DNA of 64,000 bases, from NCBI RefSeq assembly GCF_902499045.1, contig NZ_CABVPL010000001.1:124001-188000 (forward strand), in the 5' to 3' direction. Origin of the DNA: Burkholderia latens. Its GTDB lineage: Bacteria > Pseudomonadota > Gammaproteobacteria > Burkholderiales > Burkholderiaceae. Of this stretch, positions 38,148 through 47,914 are shown one piece after another (within the stretch, counting starts at the first letter, position 1; each line of letters opens with the position of its first letter). A model generated the notes under the pieces. It saw only the letters and a list, made by a program, of their open reading frames with translations, did not search any database and had not been told where the DNA came from. The translations under genes and the position numbers were made by a program.

Positions 38148-39424
38148 AAACGAGTGCAACCGCGGCAACGCAGGAAGCCGATTCCGCCGTCGCGGAAAAA
38201 GGATTGACGCGCGTGACCGGTACCGAGTGGCGTTCGCTGTCGCTCGCCGGCCTCGGCTGGACGTTCGAGAGCTACGACTCGTTCCTGCTTTCGCTGCTGC
38301 TGCCGACGCTCGCGCTGCAGTTCGGGCTGAGCAAGGCGCAGCTCGGCATGTTCACGAGCGTCACGGCGGCCGGACAGATCATCGGCGGCATTCTGTTCGG
38401 CTTCGTGTCGGACCGGATCGGACGCGTGCGTACCGCGCTGCTCTGCGTCGGCATCTATTCGCTGTTCTCCGGCCTGATCGCGTTTGCGCCCGACGCGCAC
38501 GCGTTTGCCGCGCTGCGCTTTTTCGGCGCGCTCGGCATGGGCGGAACCTGGACCGCCGGCGCCGCGCTCATCGCGGAGACCTGGCACCCGAGCCGGCGCG
38601 GCAAAGGCGGCGCGCTGATGCAGATGGGCTTGCCGATCGGCGCGATCCTCGCGATCGTGATCTCGGGCATCGTCGGCGCCGCGCATGGCGGATTGACCGG
38701 CGACGGCTGGCGTCTGCTGTTCCTGATCGGCGCGTCGCCGTTCTTCATTCTGTTCTGGGTCGCGCGCAAGACGCCGGAATCGCCGATCTGGCTCGAGCGC
38801 AGGCACGCGAAGGCGCAGGCCGGCAAGCTCGACACCGCAAGTCGCGAGAAGCTGAACGTGCGCGGCCTGCTCACCGCGTTCTGCTTCATCTTCTTTCTGC
38901 AGTACCTCTACTGGGGCGTATTCACGTGGACGCCGACGTTCCTCATCACGGTGAAGCATCTCGACTTCGTGCATAGCCTGAAGTTCGTGCTGGCGCTGCA
39001 GTTCGGCGCGATCACCGGGTTTCTGCTGTTCTCGGCATGGGTCGACCGGCTCGGCCGGCGCCCGATGTTCCTGGCCTATCTGCTGGTCGGCGCGATGGCC
39101 GTCGGCGTGTACATCGTGTCGGCGAACCCGCTGCTGCTGATGACCGCGATCTTTCTGACCGGCTTCAGCGTGAACGGCATCTTCGCGGGCGCCGGCCCGT
39201 TCCTCGCGGAGATCATCGGCAACACCGCGTCGCGCGGATTCTTCATGGGCCTCGCGTACAACGGCGGCCGGCTCGGCGGCTTCATCGCGCCGTTGGTCAT
39301 CGGCTCGCTGGCGTCGACGTCGGGCGGCTTCGTGCTCGGGCTCGCGACGACGATCGTCGCGTTCGTCGCCGCGGCCGCGGTCGTGCTGTTCGCGCCCGAA
39401 ACGCGCGGAAAGGCGCTGTCATGA
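38144..39424 (+). CDS. MFS transporter, aromatic/organic acid:H+ symporter-like
   Basis: 426 aa, overlapping its neighbours on both sides by 4 bases. About 12 membrane segments. GWTFESYDSFLLSLLLPTL and GFVSDRIGRVRTALLC show the loop 2-3 signature (GxxxDRxGRR) of sugar and metabolite:proton symporters, similar to the AAHS and SHS families for benzoates, muconate, shikimate or sialic acid. It is of a different family from the ACS carriers in the same operon. Confidence 0.9.
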   Translation: MKTSATAATQEADSAVAEKGLTRVTGTEWRSLSLAGLGWTFESYDSFLLSLLLPTLALQFGLSKAQLGMFTSVTAAGQIIGGILFGFVSDRIGRVRTALLCVGIYSLFSGLIAFAPDAHAFAALRFFGALGMGGTWTAGAALIAETWHPSRRGKGGALMQMGLPIGAILAIVISGIVGAAHGGLTGDGWRLLFLIGASPFFILFWVARKTPESPIWLERRHAKAQAGKLDTASREKLNVRGLLTAFCFIFFLQYLYWGVFTWTPTFLITVKHLDFVHSLKFVLALQFGAITGFLLFSAWVDRLGRRPMFLAYLLVGAMAVGVYIVSANPLLLMTAIFLTGFSVNGIFAGAGPFLAEIIGNTASRGFFMGLAYNGGRLGGFIAPLVIGSLASTSGGFVLGLATTIVAFVAAAAVVLFAPETRGKALS

Positions 39425-40659
39425 ACGTGGCAACGCAAGCGGGGTGGGTGAACAGGCTGTTTCCCGCGCTGTCGGAGGCGTCGCTGCGGCGCTACCTGAG
39501 CGGGCAGGTCGCGTCGGTGCTCGGCAGCTGGACGCAGAACGTCACGCTCAATCTGCTGATCTATCACCTGTCCGGCTCGGGGGCAATCCTCGCGCTGCTC
39601 AACTTTCTGCTGTATGGGCCGCAGCTGATCGTCGCGCCGGTGGCGGGCTCTCGCATCGGCTCGGCCAACGCGCGCCGCGTGACGCTATGCGTGCTGATGA
39701 CGTCGCTGCTGCTCACCGGCAGCCTCTTCACGTTGTCGCTGCTCGGCCTGCTCGGCGTGAAGCTGATCCTCGCGCATGCGCTCGCGATCGGCGTGTCGAG
39801 CGCGGTGGAGACGCCCGCGCGGCAAGTGCTGCTGTTGACGAGCCTGCAGGATGCGACGCACACCTCCAACGCGGTCGCGATGAACACGATGGTCTACAAC
39901 GTCGGGCGCATGGTCGGCCCGACCATCGCCGGGTTCGTCTATCCGACGCTGGGGCCGAGGACGTCGTTTGCGATCTATGCACTCGCGCTGTGCTTCATGG
40001 CGACGTGCGTGCGGTCGATCCGGACCGCGTCGGCGGACCGCCCGTCGCGCGCGGAGAGCGGCCTGCGTGACGCGGTCGGCTACGTGCTGTCCGACGCGTT
40101 CTCGGCGCGCTATCTGCCGATTCTCGCCTGCATCGGCCTGTTCGCCGGCAGCTACCAGACGCTCGTGCCGCTGCTCGCCGACCAGGGCTTTCACGACGCG
40201 GCGCGCTTTACCGGCGTGTTCTTCGCATGCGCCGGCGCCGGCTCGCTGAGCGCGGCGGTGCTGCTGTCGTCGGCGTTCGGGCCGCGCGCGTCGCGCCGGT
40301 TCATCGCGTATGCGCCGTGGACAGCCGTCGGCGCGCTGGCCGTGCTGGCCGCGACGACCGATGCGGCGGGATCGATTCCCGCGTTCTACGCGCTCGGCTT
40401 CAGCCTGACGTTCGCGGCCACGTCGACGAACGCGACGATTCAGCGCCAGTGTCCGGAGCACGTGCGCGGCGGACTCGTCGGGATGTACGGCATGGCCTAC
40501 AACGGCACGATGCCGTTCGGTTATCTGCTCGTCGGAAGCGCGTCCGAGGCGCTCGGCGTGCGACATACATTCGCGGCAATGGCCGCCGTGCTCGCGTGCG
40601 GCGTGATGGCGGTCATCGCGTGGCAACGGTTCACGAGAACGCGCTCAGGCGCACAATAA
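39421..40659 (+). CDS. MFS transporter of the MFS_3/EntS exporter type
   Basis: 412 aa from ATG at 39421. Opening YLSGQVASVLGSWTQNVTLNLLIYHL and the later VYNVGRMVGPTIAGFVYP match the enterobactin-exporter-like MFS_3 group, which normally expels small molecules. An exporter within a catabolic operon is unusual. It may release a toxic or excess intermediate. About 12 segments. Translationally coupled to the previous carrier. Confidence 0.88.
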   Translation: MNVATQAGWVNRLFPALSEASLRRYLSGQVASVLGSWTQNVTLNLLIYHLSGSGAILALLNFLLYGPQLIVAPVAGSRIGSANARRVTLCVLMTSLLLTGSLFTLSLLGLLGVKLILAHALAIGVSSAVETPARQVLLLTSLQDATHTSNAVAMNTMVYNVGRMVGPTIAGFVYPTLGPRTSFAIYALALCFMATCVRSIRTASADRPSRAESGLRDAVGYVLSDAFSARYLPILACIGLFAGSYQTLVPLLADQGFHDAARFTGVFFACAGAGSLSAAVLLSSAFGPRASRRFIAYAPWTAVGALAVLAATTDAAGSIPAFYALGFSLTFAATSTNATIQRQCPEHVRGGLVGMYGMAYNGTMPFGYLLVGSASEALGVRHTFAAMAAVLACGVMAVIAWQRFTRTRSGAQ

Positions 40660-40670
40660 ACGGAGACAAC

Positions 40671-41993
40671 ATGCAAACCGGTTTGATGGAAGCGTCCGCG
40701 ATCGAGCGCCGGACCATACGAAAGGTCGTTTGGCGGCTCATTCCCTTTTTGATGATCTGTTACCTGCTTGCCTTCATCGACCGCGGCAACGTGGGGATGG
40801 CGTCGCTGCAGATGAACCAGGATCTCGGGATGTCGGCGCAGGTCTTCGGCTTCGGCAGCAGCCTGTTCTTCATTTCGTACTTCTTTTTCGAGGTGCCGAG
40901 CAATCTGGCGCTGCAGAAATACGGCGCGCGGATCTGGATCGCGCGGATCATGATCACGTGGGGCATCGTGTCGGCTGCGACCGCGCTCGTGCACGACGCG
41001 ACGACGTTCTACGTGCTGCGCTTCCTGCTCGGTGCGGCCGAGGCCGGCTTCTTCCCCGGCGTGCTGCTGTATTTATCGTACTGGATTCCGCCGCAGTACC
41101 GTGCGCGGATCGTCGCGACGTTCGTGGTCGCGATTCCGGCCGCGAGCTTCATCGGCTCGCCGATCTCCGCGCTGCTGTTGCAGATGGACGGCGTGTCGGG
41201 CCTGCGTGGATGGCACTGGCTGTTCATCCTCGAGGGCATTCCCACCGTGCTGCTCGGCATCGCGTGCCTGTTCATGCTGACGAACAAGCCGGACGATGCG
41301 AAGTGGCTCGCCGACGACGAGCGCGCGTGGCTATCGGGCGCGCTGGCCGGCGGCCACAAGACGCGCAAGAAGGTGCCGTCGCTGCCGCTCGCGCAGCTGT
41401 TCCGCAACCGCTACGTGCTGTGCCTCGCGCTCGTCGATACGTGCGCTTCCGCGGCGGGCAGCACGCTGTCCGTGTGGCAGCCGCAATTGCTGAAATCGTT
41501 CGGCCTGACCGTGATGGAGACCGGCCTGCTGAATTCGGTGCCGTACGCGCTGGCGTCGGTCCTGATGGTCTACTGGGGCCGGCGCTCGGATCGCGTCGGC
41601 GAGCGGCGCTGGCACACGGTCGTGCCGATGCTGCTGATCGGCGTGGGCCTGTTCGCGACGTCGCTGAGCGGCTCGCTGCTGCCGACGATCTGCATGCTCT
41701 GCGCGGTGCTGGTCGGCGCGTATTCGTTCAAGGGTCCGTTCTGGGCGCTCGCCACCGACATGCTGTCCAACAGCACCGTGGCGGCCGGGCTCGCGACGGT
41801 CAATGCGATCGCGAACCTGCTCGGCGGCGGGCTGATGGTGAACGTGTACGGGTGGGTGAAGGCGGCGACGGGCAGCTACGCGCTCGCGTTGATGCCGCTC
41901 GCGATCCTCACGCTCGTGAGCGTCGCGACACTGCTGCTGCTCACGCGCGATCACACGGGCGGCAGGCTCGTCGCCAAGACGGAGACCATCTGA
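40671..41993 (+). CDS. MFS transporter, ACS type
   Basis: 440 aa. The ACS signature is again present: LAFIDRGNVGMASLQMNQDLG and FEVPSNLALQKYGARIWIARI. It is a paralogue-type relative of the carrier at 34513, but the sequences differ widely outside these motifs, so they are not recent copies. It probably imports a second acid of the pathway, for instance the product of the Tat-exported hydrolase that follows two bases downstream. Confidence 0.92.
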   Translation: MQTGLMEASAIERRTIRKVVWRLIPFLMICYLLAFIDRGNVGMASLQMNQDLGMSAQVFGFGSSLFFISYFFFEVPSNLALQKYGARIWIARIMITWGIVSAATALVHDATTFYVLRFLLGAAEAGFFPGVLLYLSYWIPPQYRARIVATFVVAIPAASFIGSPISALLLQMDGVSGLRGWHWLFILEGIPTVLLGIACLFMLTNKPDDAKWLADDERAWLSGALAGGHKTRKKVPSLPLAQLFRNRYVLCLALVDTCASAAGSTLSVWQPQLLKSFGLTVMETGLLNSVPYALASVLMVYWGRRSDRVGERRWHTVVPMLLIGVGLFATSLSGSLLPTICMLCAVLVGAYSFKGPFWALATDMLSNSTVAAGLATVNAIANLLGGGLMVNVYGWVKAATGSYALALMPLAILTLVSVATLLLLTRDHTGGRLVAKTETI

Positions 41994-41995
41994 TC

Positions 41996-42928
41996 ATGCC
42001 GTCCATCGGAAGGCGCGGGTTCCTGAGGATCGCCGGCGCAACGCTGGCTTCGGCTGCATTGCCGAGGCCGGCCGCTGCCGACGAAACGTGGTCGAGCGGT
42101 ACCGAGCGGCCGGCGTTCCGGCTGCCCGACGGGGCGATCGACTGTCACATGCACGTCTACGACGACCGGTTTCCGGTTGCACCGGGCACGACGCTGCGGC
42201 CGCCGAATGCGACCGTCGCGCAATACCGGAGGCTGCAGACGCGTATCGGTGTGAAGCGCAACGTCGTCGTGACGCCGTCGACGTACGGGACGGACAATCG
42301 CTGCACGCTCGAGGCGATCGCGCAGTTCGGCGACAACGCGCGCGGCGTCGCGGTCGTCGACAGCGCCGTGCGCGACGCCGAACTGCGTGTGCTCGATCGC
42401 GGCGGCATCCGTGCGATCCGGTTCAACCTCAGCTATCCGGGGGCGACGACGCTCGACATGCTCGCGCCCCTCGCCGCGCGTATCGCGAACCTCGGATGGC
42501 ATATCGAGCTGGTGGTGCAGGGCGCGCGGCTGCCGGAGCTGGAGCCGCATCTCGCGGTGCTGCCTTGTCCGCTCGTCATCGACCATATCGCGCATGTGCC
42601 GCAGCCCGGCGGGCTCGCGTCGGCCGCGTTTCGTACCGCGCAGCGCCTCGTTGAAAAAGGCAATACGTGGATCACGTTGTCAGGCCCGTACGTCGACAGC
42701 AAGACGGGCGCGCCTGCGTACGACGACGTCGCCCCGGTCGCGAAGGCGCTGATCGGCATGGCGCCGGAGCGCATGCTCTGGGGTACCGACTGGCCGCATC
42801 CGACGCAGAAGACGGACAAGCCGGATGACGCTAGCATGCTGGACGTGATCGCCGGCTGGATCGGGCGTCCGGACTGGCAGCAACTGATATTCGTCACCAA
42901 CCCTGCGAAGTTGTACGGATTTGCGTAG
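41996..42928 (+). CDS. Tat-exported COG3618 amidohydrolase (2-pyrone-4,6-dicarboxylate lactonase-like)
   Basis: 310 aa. The N-terminus MPSIGRRGFLRIAG has a twin-arginine pair, a hydrophobic stretch and PRPAAADE for cleavage near residue 28. The enzyme domain keeps DCHMHVYD, the FNLSYPG loop, LVIDHIAH and the intact WGTDWPHPT with the catalytic Asp, as in LigI-type lactonases. Export through Tat would place it folded in the periplasm. The other COG3618 copy of this operon has no signal. Last gene of the run. Confidence 0.87.
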   Translation: MPSIGRRGFLRIAGATLASAALPRPAAADETWSSGTERPAFRLPDGAIDCHMHVYDDRFPVAPGTTLRPPNATVAQYRRLQTRIGVKRNVVVTPSTYGTDNRCTLEAIAQFGDNARGVAVVDSAVRDAELRVLDRGGIRAIRFNLSYPGATTLDMLAPLAARIANLGWHIELVVQGARLPELEPHLAVLPCPLVIDHIAHVPQPGGLASAAFRTAQRLVEKGNTWITLSGPYVDSKTGAPAYDDVAPVAKALIGMAPERMLWGTDWPHPTQKTDKPDDASMLDVIAGWIGRPDWQQLIFVTNPAKLYGFA

Positions 42929-42965
42929 CGCGAGTCGACGTGCCGCGCATTGTCGCGACCAGACG

Positions 42966-43589
42966 TCACCAAGCGATATTGCAAGACGACCGCGCCGTCC
43001 CCGCACCGCCCGTAGCCGTGCAATGGGAACCTGCGCCATCGTCATAGAACGTTCGCGTTTCCGGCTGCGGTGCTGACGGATCGTACGGATTCGGCGCGCT
43101 GTGCGGACCGCGCGCGGCGTCGAAAGGCCGTGTCGGCGCGTACGAGTTCCCGCCACCACGCGCATGCGACCCATTGGCCCGCAGATGTTCATTCCAGTTC
43201 AGTTCGCGCTGCTCGTGCATTGGCAACGCGCGACCGAAGCTATCGGGCCCGCCCGCGCCGAGATCGACACGACCCGAGGTCCACACGGAAGCGCGAGATG
43301 CATGTCGCGCTGAAGGCGGCGGCACGAGCGTATCGCCAGAAACCCGTAACGGTCGCGTATCCGGCGTATCGAACGCACTACGTTCGACCGGCGCCGCATA
43401 CTGAATGCGCCGCGTCGTTTTTGGCACCGCGCGCCCGTCATCCCGAGCCACGGCCTGGCGTTCCGAACGAAACACATTGGCACTGCCCGAACGATCGACC
43501 GGCGTATCGGGGCCCGAAGCGTCGACAGTGGAAACGGAAAGCACACACGCGAGCGCGGCGGCGAAGGACAAGCGGAGAGGGTGGTTCAT
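42966..43589 (-). CDS. exported hypothetical protein
   Basis: 207 aa from ATG at 43589. Signal peptide MNHPLRLSFAAALACVLSVS ending TVDA before SGPDT. The mature part is rich in Ser, Arg, Pro and Gly with little predicted fold. It contains two cysteines near the end (SHCTATGG and SSCNIAW) that could form a disulfide. I recognise no family. It converges with the hydrolase operon at only 37 bp. Role unknown. Confidence 0.65.
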   Translation of the reverse strand: MNHPLRLSFAAALACVLSVSTVDASGPDTPVDRSGSANVFRSERQAVARDDGRAVPKTTRRIQYAAPVERSAFDTPDTRPLRVSGDTLVPPPSARHASRASVWTSGRVDLGAGGPDSFGRALPMHEQRELNWNEHLRANGSHARGGGNSYAPTRPFDAARGPHSAPNPYDPSAPQPETRTFYDDGAGSHCTATGGAGTARSSCNIAW

Positions 43590-44086
43590 CGGCGATCCGG
43601 AGCGGGTGAAATGCAATGAGAAAAACGGCAGATCACTGGCTGGCGGTTCGGCGACGAATGGGTGCCGAAGCGGCGCTGAAGCGACTGCGAAGCGCGGGGC
43701 ACGCGCCTCGGAGGAAGGCTGGCTGGACTGCAGAAGCAAGCCCGAATTATTTCATGAAAATAACAACTGCCTTTCGTGACGCGACGATATGTCAGTCTTC
43801 AGAAGGATTGGCCGTCTCGTCCGAGGGCCCTGTGTCGGTGCATGCGAAGTCAATCATCGGATGATTGGATTGCGGCGATCCGGCCCTGAGCAGTGCAAAG
43901 ACGGCACTCCACATAATCGAAAATCCGTGGCGCCCGCCACCAGAAAGGCCGGGACCCAGCCTATCCCCCGAAATCGCAACCCGATTGCACCCGCCGCAAA
44001 CGTTATCCCGCCCATCCGGTTGCTCCGCGAGCGCCACCGCAAACCCGGCAAGTTTCTCCGTGTTTTCCCTCATGGAAGCAGCATTT
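43590..44086. other. intergenic region, possible small minus-strand ORF
   Basis: Moderate G+C with an AT-rich patch near 43740-43770. The only gene-like frame is on the minus strand, 43792-44112 (MSVFKSSVKNAASMRENTEKL), about 106 aa, with no ribosome site and atypical codon use. It would also face the promoter at 44087. No repeat, insertion element or RNA gene is evident. Confidence 0.35.
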
Positions 44087-44117
44087 TTGACAGACGATTT
44101 AAAAACGCTCATATAAT
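44087..44117 (+). promoter_or_regulatory. near-consensus promoter of the branched-chain amino acid operon
   Basis: Exact TTGACA (44087-44092) and exact TATAAT (44112-44117), separated by 19 bp, slightly longer than optimal. It lies about 285 bp before the binding-protein ATG, which implies a long leader RNA. Confidence 0.6.
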
Positions 44118-44126
44118 TTCGGCTGC

Positions 44127-44173
44127 CTTGCCAACGGCTGTCGGACCACCCCTCCGATCGAGCAGTTGGCAAG
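44127..44173 (+). promoter_or_regulatory. stem-loop at the start of the leader RNA
   Basis: CTTGCCAAC (44127-44135) pairs perfectly with GTTGGCAAG (44165-44173). Inside it TCGGA (44141-44145) can pair with TCCGA (44153-44157). It begins about 10 nt past the -10 box, so the 5' end of the transcript would be a strong branched stem. It may protect the RNA or control expression; no known riboswitch class is recognised. Confidence 0.5.
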
Positions 44174-44400
44174 CGGGGCAGGCGAAACGCTTGCGCAATG
44201 CAAGACGCATCACGATGTCTTTCCGAACCAGACGTCCCCTTCGGGGACTGCACGAGCCGGGCCCCGCTACGCATCATCCATCCGCAGGTCCGTCTTCATG
44301 TGTCTCGGGCGTGTCCCATGTCCTCGCCCAGGGTGCTGTTCGATTGCGCAAGTCATGCCGCCTTTGCCCGTATGACTAAACAACATCGAGGAGCTCCCAG

Positions 44401-45519
44401 ATGACGCTGTCCCGTCTTACGTCCATTTCCGCCGCCGCCGTGCTGTTCGCCGCCGGCGCCGCCGCCGCGCAAGCGGAAACCGTGAAGATCGCCATCGCTG
44501 GTCCGATGAGCGGCTCGGTCGCCCAATACGGCGACATGGTGAAGGCCGGCGCGCTGACCGCGATCGAACAGATCAACGCGGCAGGCGGCGCGGGCGGCAA
44601 CAAGTTCGAAGTCGTGCTGATGGACGACGCGTGCGAACCGAAGCAGGCCGTCGCCGTCGCCAACAAGATCGTCAGCCAGAAGATCAAGTACGTGATCGGC
44701 CACGTGTGCTCGGGTTCGACGATCCCGGCATCCGACATCTACGAAAACGAAGGCATCGTGATGGTCACGCCGTCGGCCACCGCGCCGCAGCTGACGGAAG
44801 GCAAGAAGCGTCACTTCATCTTCCGCACGATCGGCCGCGACGACCAGCAAGGCCCGGCCGCCGCGCACTACATCATCAACAACGTGAAGCCGAAGAAGGT
44901 CGCGGTCCTGCACGACAAGCAGTCGTACGGCCAGGGCATCGCGTCGTCGGTGAAGAAGGATCTCGAAGCCGCGAAGATTCCGGTCGTGCTGTTCGAGGGC
45001 ATCAACGCCGGCGATTCGGACTACTCGGCGATCGTCACGAAGCTGAAGTCGCAAGGCGTCGATTTCGTGTACTTCGGCGGCTACCACCCGGAAATGGGCC
45101 TGCTGATGCGCCAGGCGCGCGAGCAGGGCGTGAAGGCGACGTTCATGGGGCCCGAGGGCGTGGGCAACAAGGACGTGACGGCGATCGCCGGCCCGGCGTC
45201 GGAAGGCATGCTCGTCACGCTGCCGGCCGACTTCTCTGCGGAGCCGGCCAACGCGGCGCTCGTGAAGGCGTTCGCGGACAAGAAGCGCGACGCGAACGGC
45301 CCGTTCCAGATGCCGGCGTACGCAGCGGTGAAGATCATCGCCGACTCGATCGCGGGCGCGAAGACGACGGACCCGACGAAGGTCGCCGCGTACATGCACA
45401 AGACGACGTTCGACACGCCGATCGGCAAGGTCGCGTATGACGCCCAGGGCGACCTGAAGGCGTTCAAGTTCGTCGTCTACACGTGGCACAAGGACGCGAC
45501 GAAGACCGCCGCCCGTTAA
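44401..45519 (+). CDS. livJ: branched-chain amino acid ABC transporter substrate-binding protein
   Basis: 372 aa with a GAGGAG ribosome site. Signal peptide MTLSRLTSISAAAVLFAAGA ending AAQA before ETVKI. Type 1 periplasmic fold: IAGPMSGSVAQYGDMVKAGAL, GHVCSGSTIPASDIY, VTPSATAPQLT and FGGYHPEMGLL, the Leu/Ile/Val-binding pattern. It begins a complete LivJHMGF importer. Two cysteines (DDACEP and HVCSG) probably form the disulfide usual in this family. Confidence 0.95.
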   Translation: MTLSRLTSISAAAVLFAAGAAAAQAETVKIAIAGPMSGSVAQYGDMVKAGALTAIEQINAAGGAGGNKFEVVLMDDACEPKQAVAVANKIVSQKIKYVIGHVCSGSTIPASDIYENEGIVMVTPSATAPQLTEGKKRHFIFRTIGRDDQQGPAAAHYIINNVKPKKVAVLHDKQSYGQGIASSVKKDLEAAKIPVVLFEGINAGDSDYSAIVTKLKSQGVDFVYFGGYHPEMGLLMRQAREQGVKATFMGPEGVGNKDVTAIAGPASEGMLVTLPADFSAEPANAALVKAFADKKRDANGPFQMPAYAAVKIIADSIAGAKTTDPTKVAAYMHKTTFDTPIGKVAYDAQGDLKAFKFVVYTWHKDATKTAAR

Positions 45520-45544
45520 TAACGAAGTACCCGCCCGCGCATCC

Positions 45545-45569
45545 GCCCTGTCCGGGACCCGGACGGGGC
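45545..45569 (+). promoter_or_regulatory. stem-loop between livJ and livH
   Basis: GCCCTGTCCGG and CCGGACGGGGC pair over 11 positions with one G-T wobble and a 3-nt loop, 25 bp past the livJ stop. No T-run follows. It probably trims or protects the binding-protein message so that it outnumbers the membrane components. Confidence 0.5.
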
Positions 45570-45704
45570 GCGTGCGCATCTGGCCGCGCATTCCCCGTGG
45601 GCGGCCGACGAGGGCGGCCCGAGACGACACCGTGCGTTGCGCGCGGCCGACCGCCGTGATCCGGCGGCGGCATGCGATCCAATGCCAACGGGAGCTTCCC
45701 GCAC

Positions 45705-46631
<927 letters not shown>

Positions 46632-46642
46632 GGGAGACGCAG

Positions 46643-47914
46643 ATGAGTCAAGTCATTTCCGTTCGCCGCCCGGCCGCCGACGCATCGGTCGGCCAGGCGC
46701 TGAAGAACGCCGTCGCCGCTGCGCTGCTGACGGCGATCCTCACGATTCCGGTGCTCGGGCTGCAGCTGAAGCTCGACGGCTATCAGGTGGTGCTGACGCC
46801 GCACTGGCGTCCGGTGTGGATCGCGGTCGCGGCCGTGTTCCTGTTCCAGTTGTTCAAGCCGTGGCTCGTGCGCGCGAAATCGGCAGTGAAGCTGCCGGCG
46901 ATGCCCGCGATGGGTGCGCAGCAGCAGCGCGTGATCATCTGGGTGCTGCTCGCGGTCGGCCTCGTATGGCCGTTCTTCGGTTCGCGCGGCGCGGTGGACG
47001 TCGCGACGCTCGCGCTGATCTACGTGATCCTCGGCCTCGGGCTGAACATCGTGGTCGGCTTCGCGGGGCTGCTGGATCTCGGCTACGTCGGGTTCTACGC
47101 GGTCGGCGGCTATACGTACGCGATGCTGAACCAGTATTTCGGGCTGTCGTTCTGGGAATGCCTGCCGATCGCGGCGATCGCCGCGGCGACGTTCGGCTTC
47201 CTGCTCGGCTTCCCGGTGCTGCGCCTGCGCGGCGACTATCTCGCGATCGTCACGCTCGGCTTCGGCGAAATCATCCGCCTGCTCGCGAACAACCTGACGA
47301 GCCTGACCGGCGGCCCGGACGGCATCTCGGGCATTCCGAAGCCGACGGTGTTCGGCTTCGAGATGGCGCGCTCGGCGAGCGTCGAAGGCGCGAAGACGTT
47401 CCATGAACTGATCGGGCTGGAATACAGCGGCGAGCACATGGTGATCTTCCTGTATCTGATCGCGCTGGTGCTGGTCGGCTTCACGCTGTTCGTGACGAGC
47501 CGCCTGATCCGCATGCCGATGGGCCGTGCGTGGGAAGCGCTGCGCGACGACGAGATCGCGTGCCGTTCGCTGGGCCTGAACCCGACGCGCATCAAGCTGT
47601 CGGCGTTCACGCTCGGCGCGGCGTTCGCGGGGATCGGCGGCGCGTTCTTCGCCGCGCGTCAAGGCCTCGTGAATCCCGAATCGTTCACCTTCATCGAATC
47701 GGCGCTGATCCTCGCGATCGTCGTGCTCGGCGGGATGGGCTCGCAGCTCGGCGTGATTCTCGCGGCGATCCTGCTGACCGTGCTGCCGGAAGTCGCACGC
47801 GGTTTTGCCGAGTACCGGATGCTGATCTTCGGTCTGGTGATGGTGTTGATGATGATGTGGCGTCCGCAGGGCCTGCTGCCCGCGAGCCGCCCCCACGTGG
47901 AGCTGCCGCGATGA
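46643..47914 (+). CDS. livM: branched-chain amino acid ABC permease LivM
   Basis: 423 aa, carrying an N-terminal extension of about 110 residues with two extra hydrophobic segments before the core, as in Proteobacterial LivM. Core motifs: [43 protein letters not shown] and [20 protein letters not shown]. The stop overlaps livG by 4 bases. Membrane partner of LivH. Confidence 0.95.
   Translation: MSQVISVRRPAADASVGQALKNAVAAALLTAILTIPVLGLQLKLDGYQVVLTPHWRPVWIAVAAVFLFQLFKPWLVRAKSAVKLPAMPAMGAQQQRVIIWVLLAVGLVWPFFGSRGAVDVATLALIYVILGLGLNIVVGFAGLLDLGYVGFYAVGGYTYAMLNQYFGLSFWECLPIAAIAAATFGFLLGFPVLRLRGDYLAIVTLGFGEIIRLLANNLTSLTGGPDGISGIPKPTVFGFEMARSASVEGAKTFHELIGLEYSGEHMVIFLYLIALVLVGFTLFVTSRLIRMPMGRAWEALRDDEIACRSLGLNPTRIKLSAFTLGAAFAGIGGAFFAARQGLVNPESFTFIESALILAIVVLGGMGSQLGVILAAILLTVLPEVARGFAEYRMLIFGLVMVLMMMWRPQGLLPASRPHVELPR

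Noticed and set aside
34513-41993. The two ACS carriers (34513 and 40671) as a recent duplication
   Set aside because: They share family motifs only; the rest differs strongly, so they are distinct family members.
43590-44400. Insertion element or attachment site in the 0.8-kb gap
   Set aside because: No terminal inverted repeats, target duplication, transposase fragment or tRNA 3' end copy could be found.
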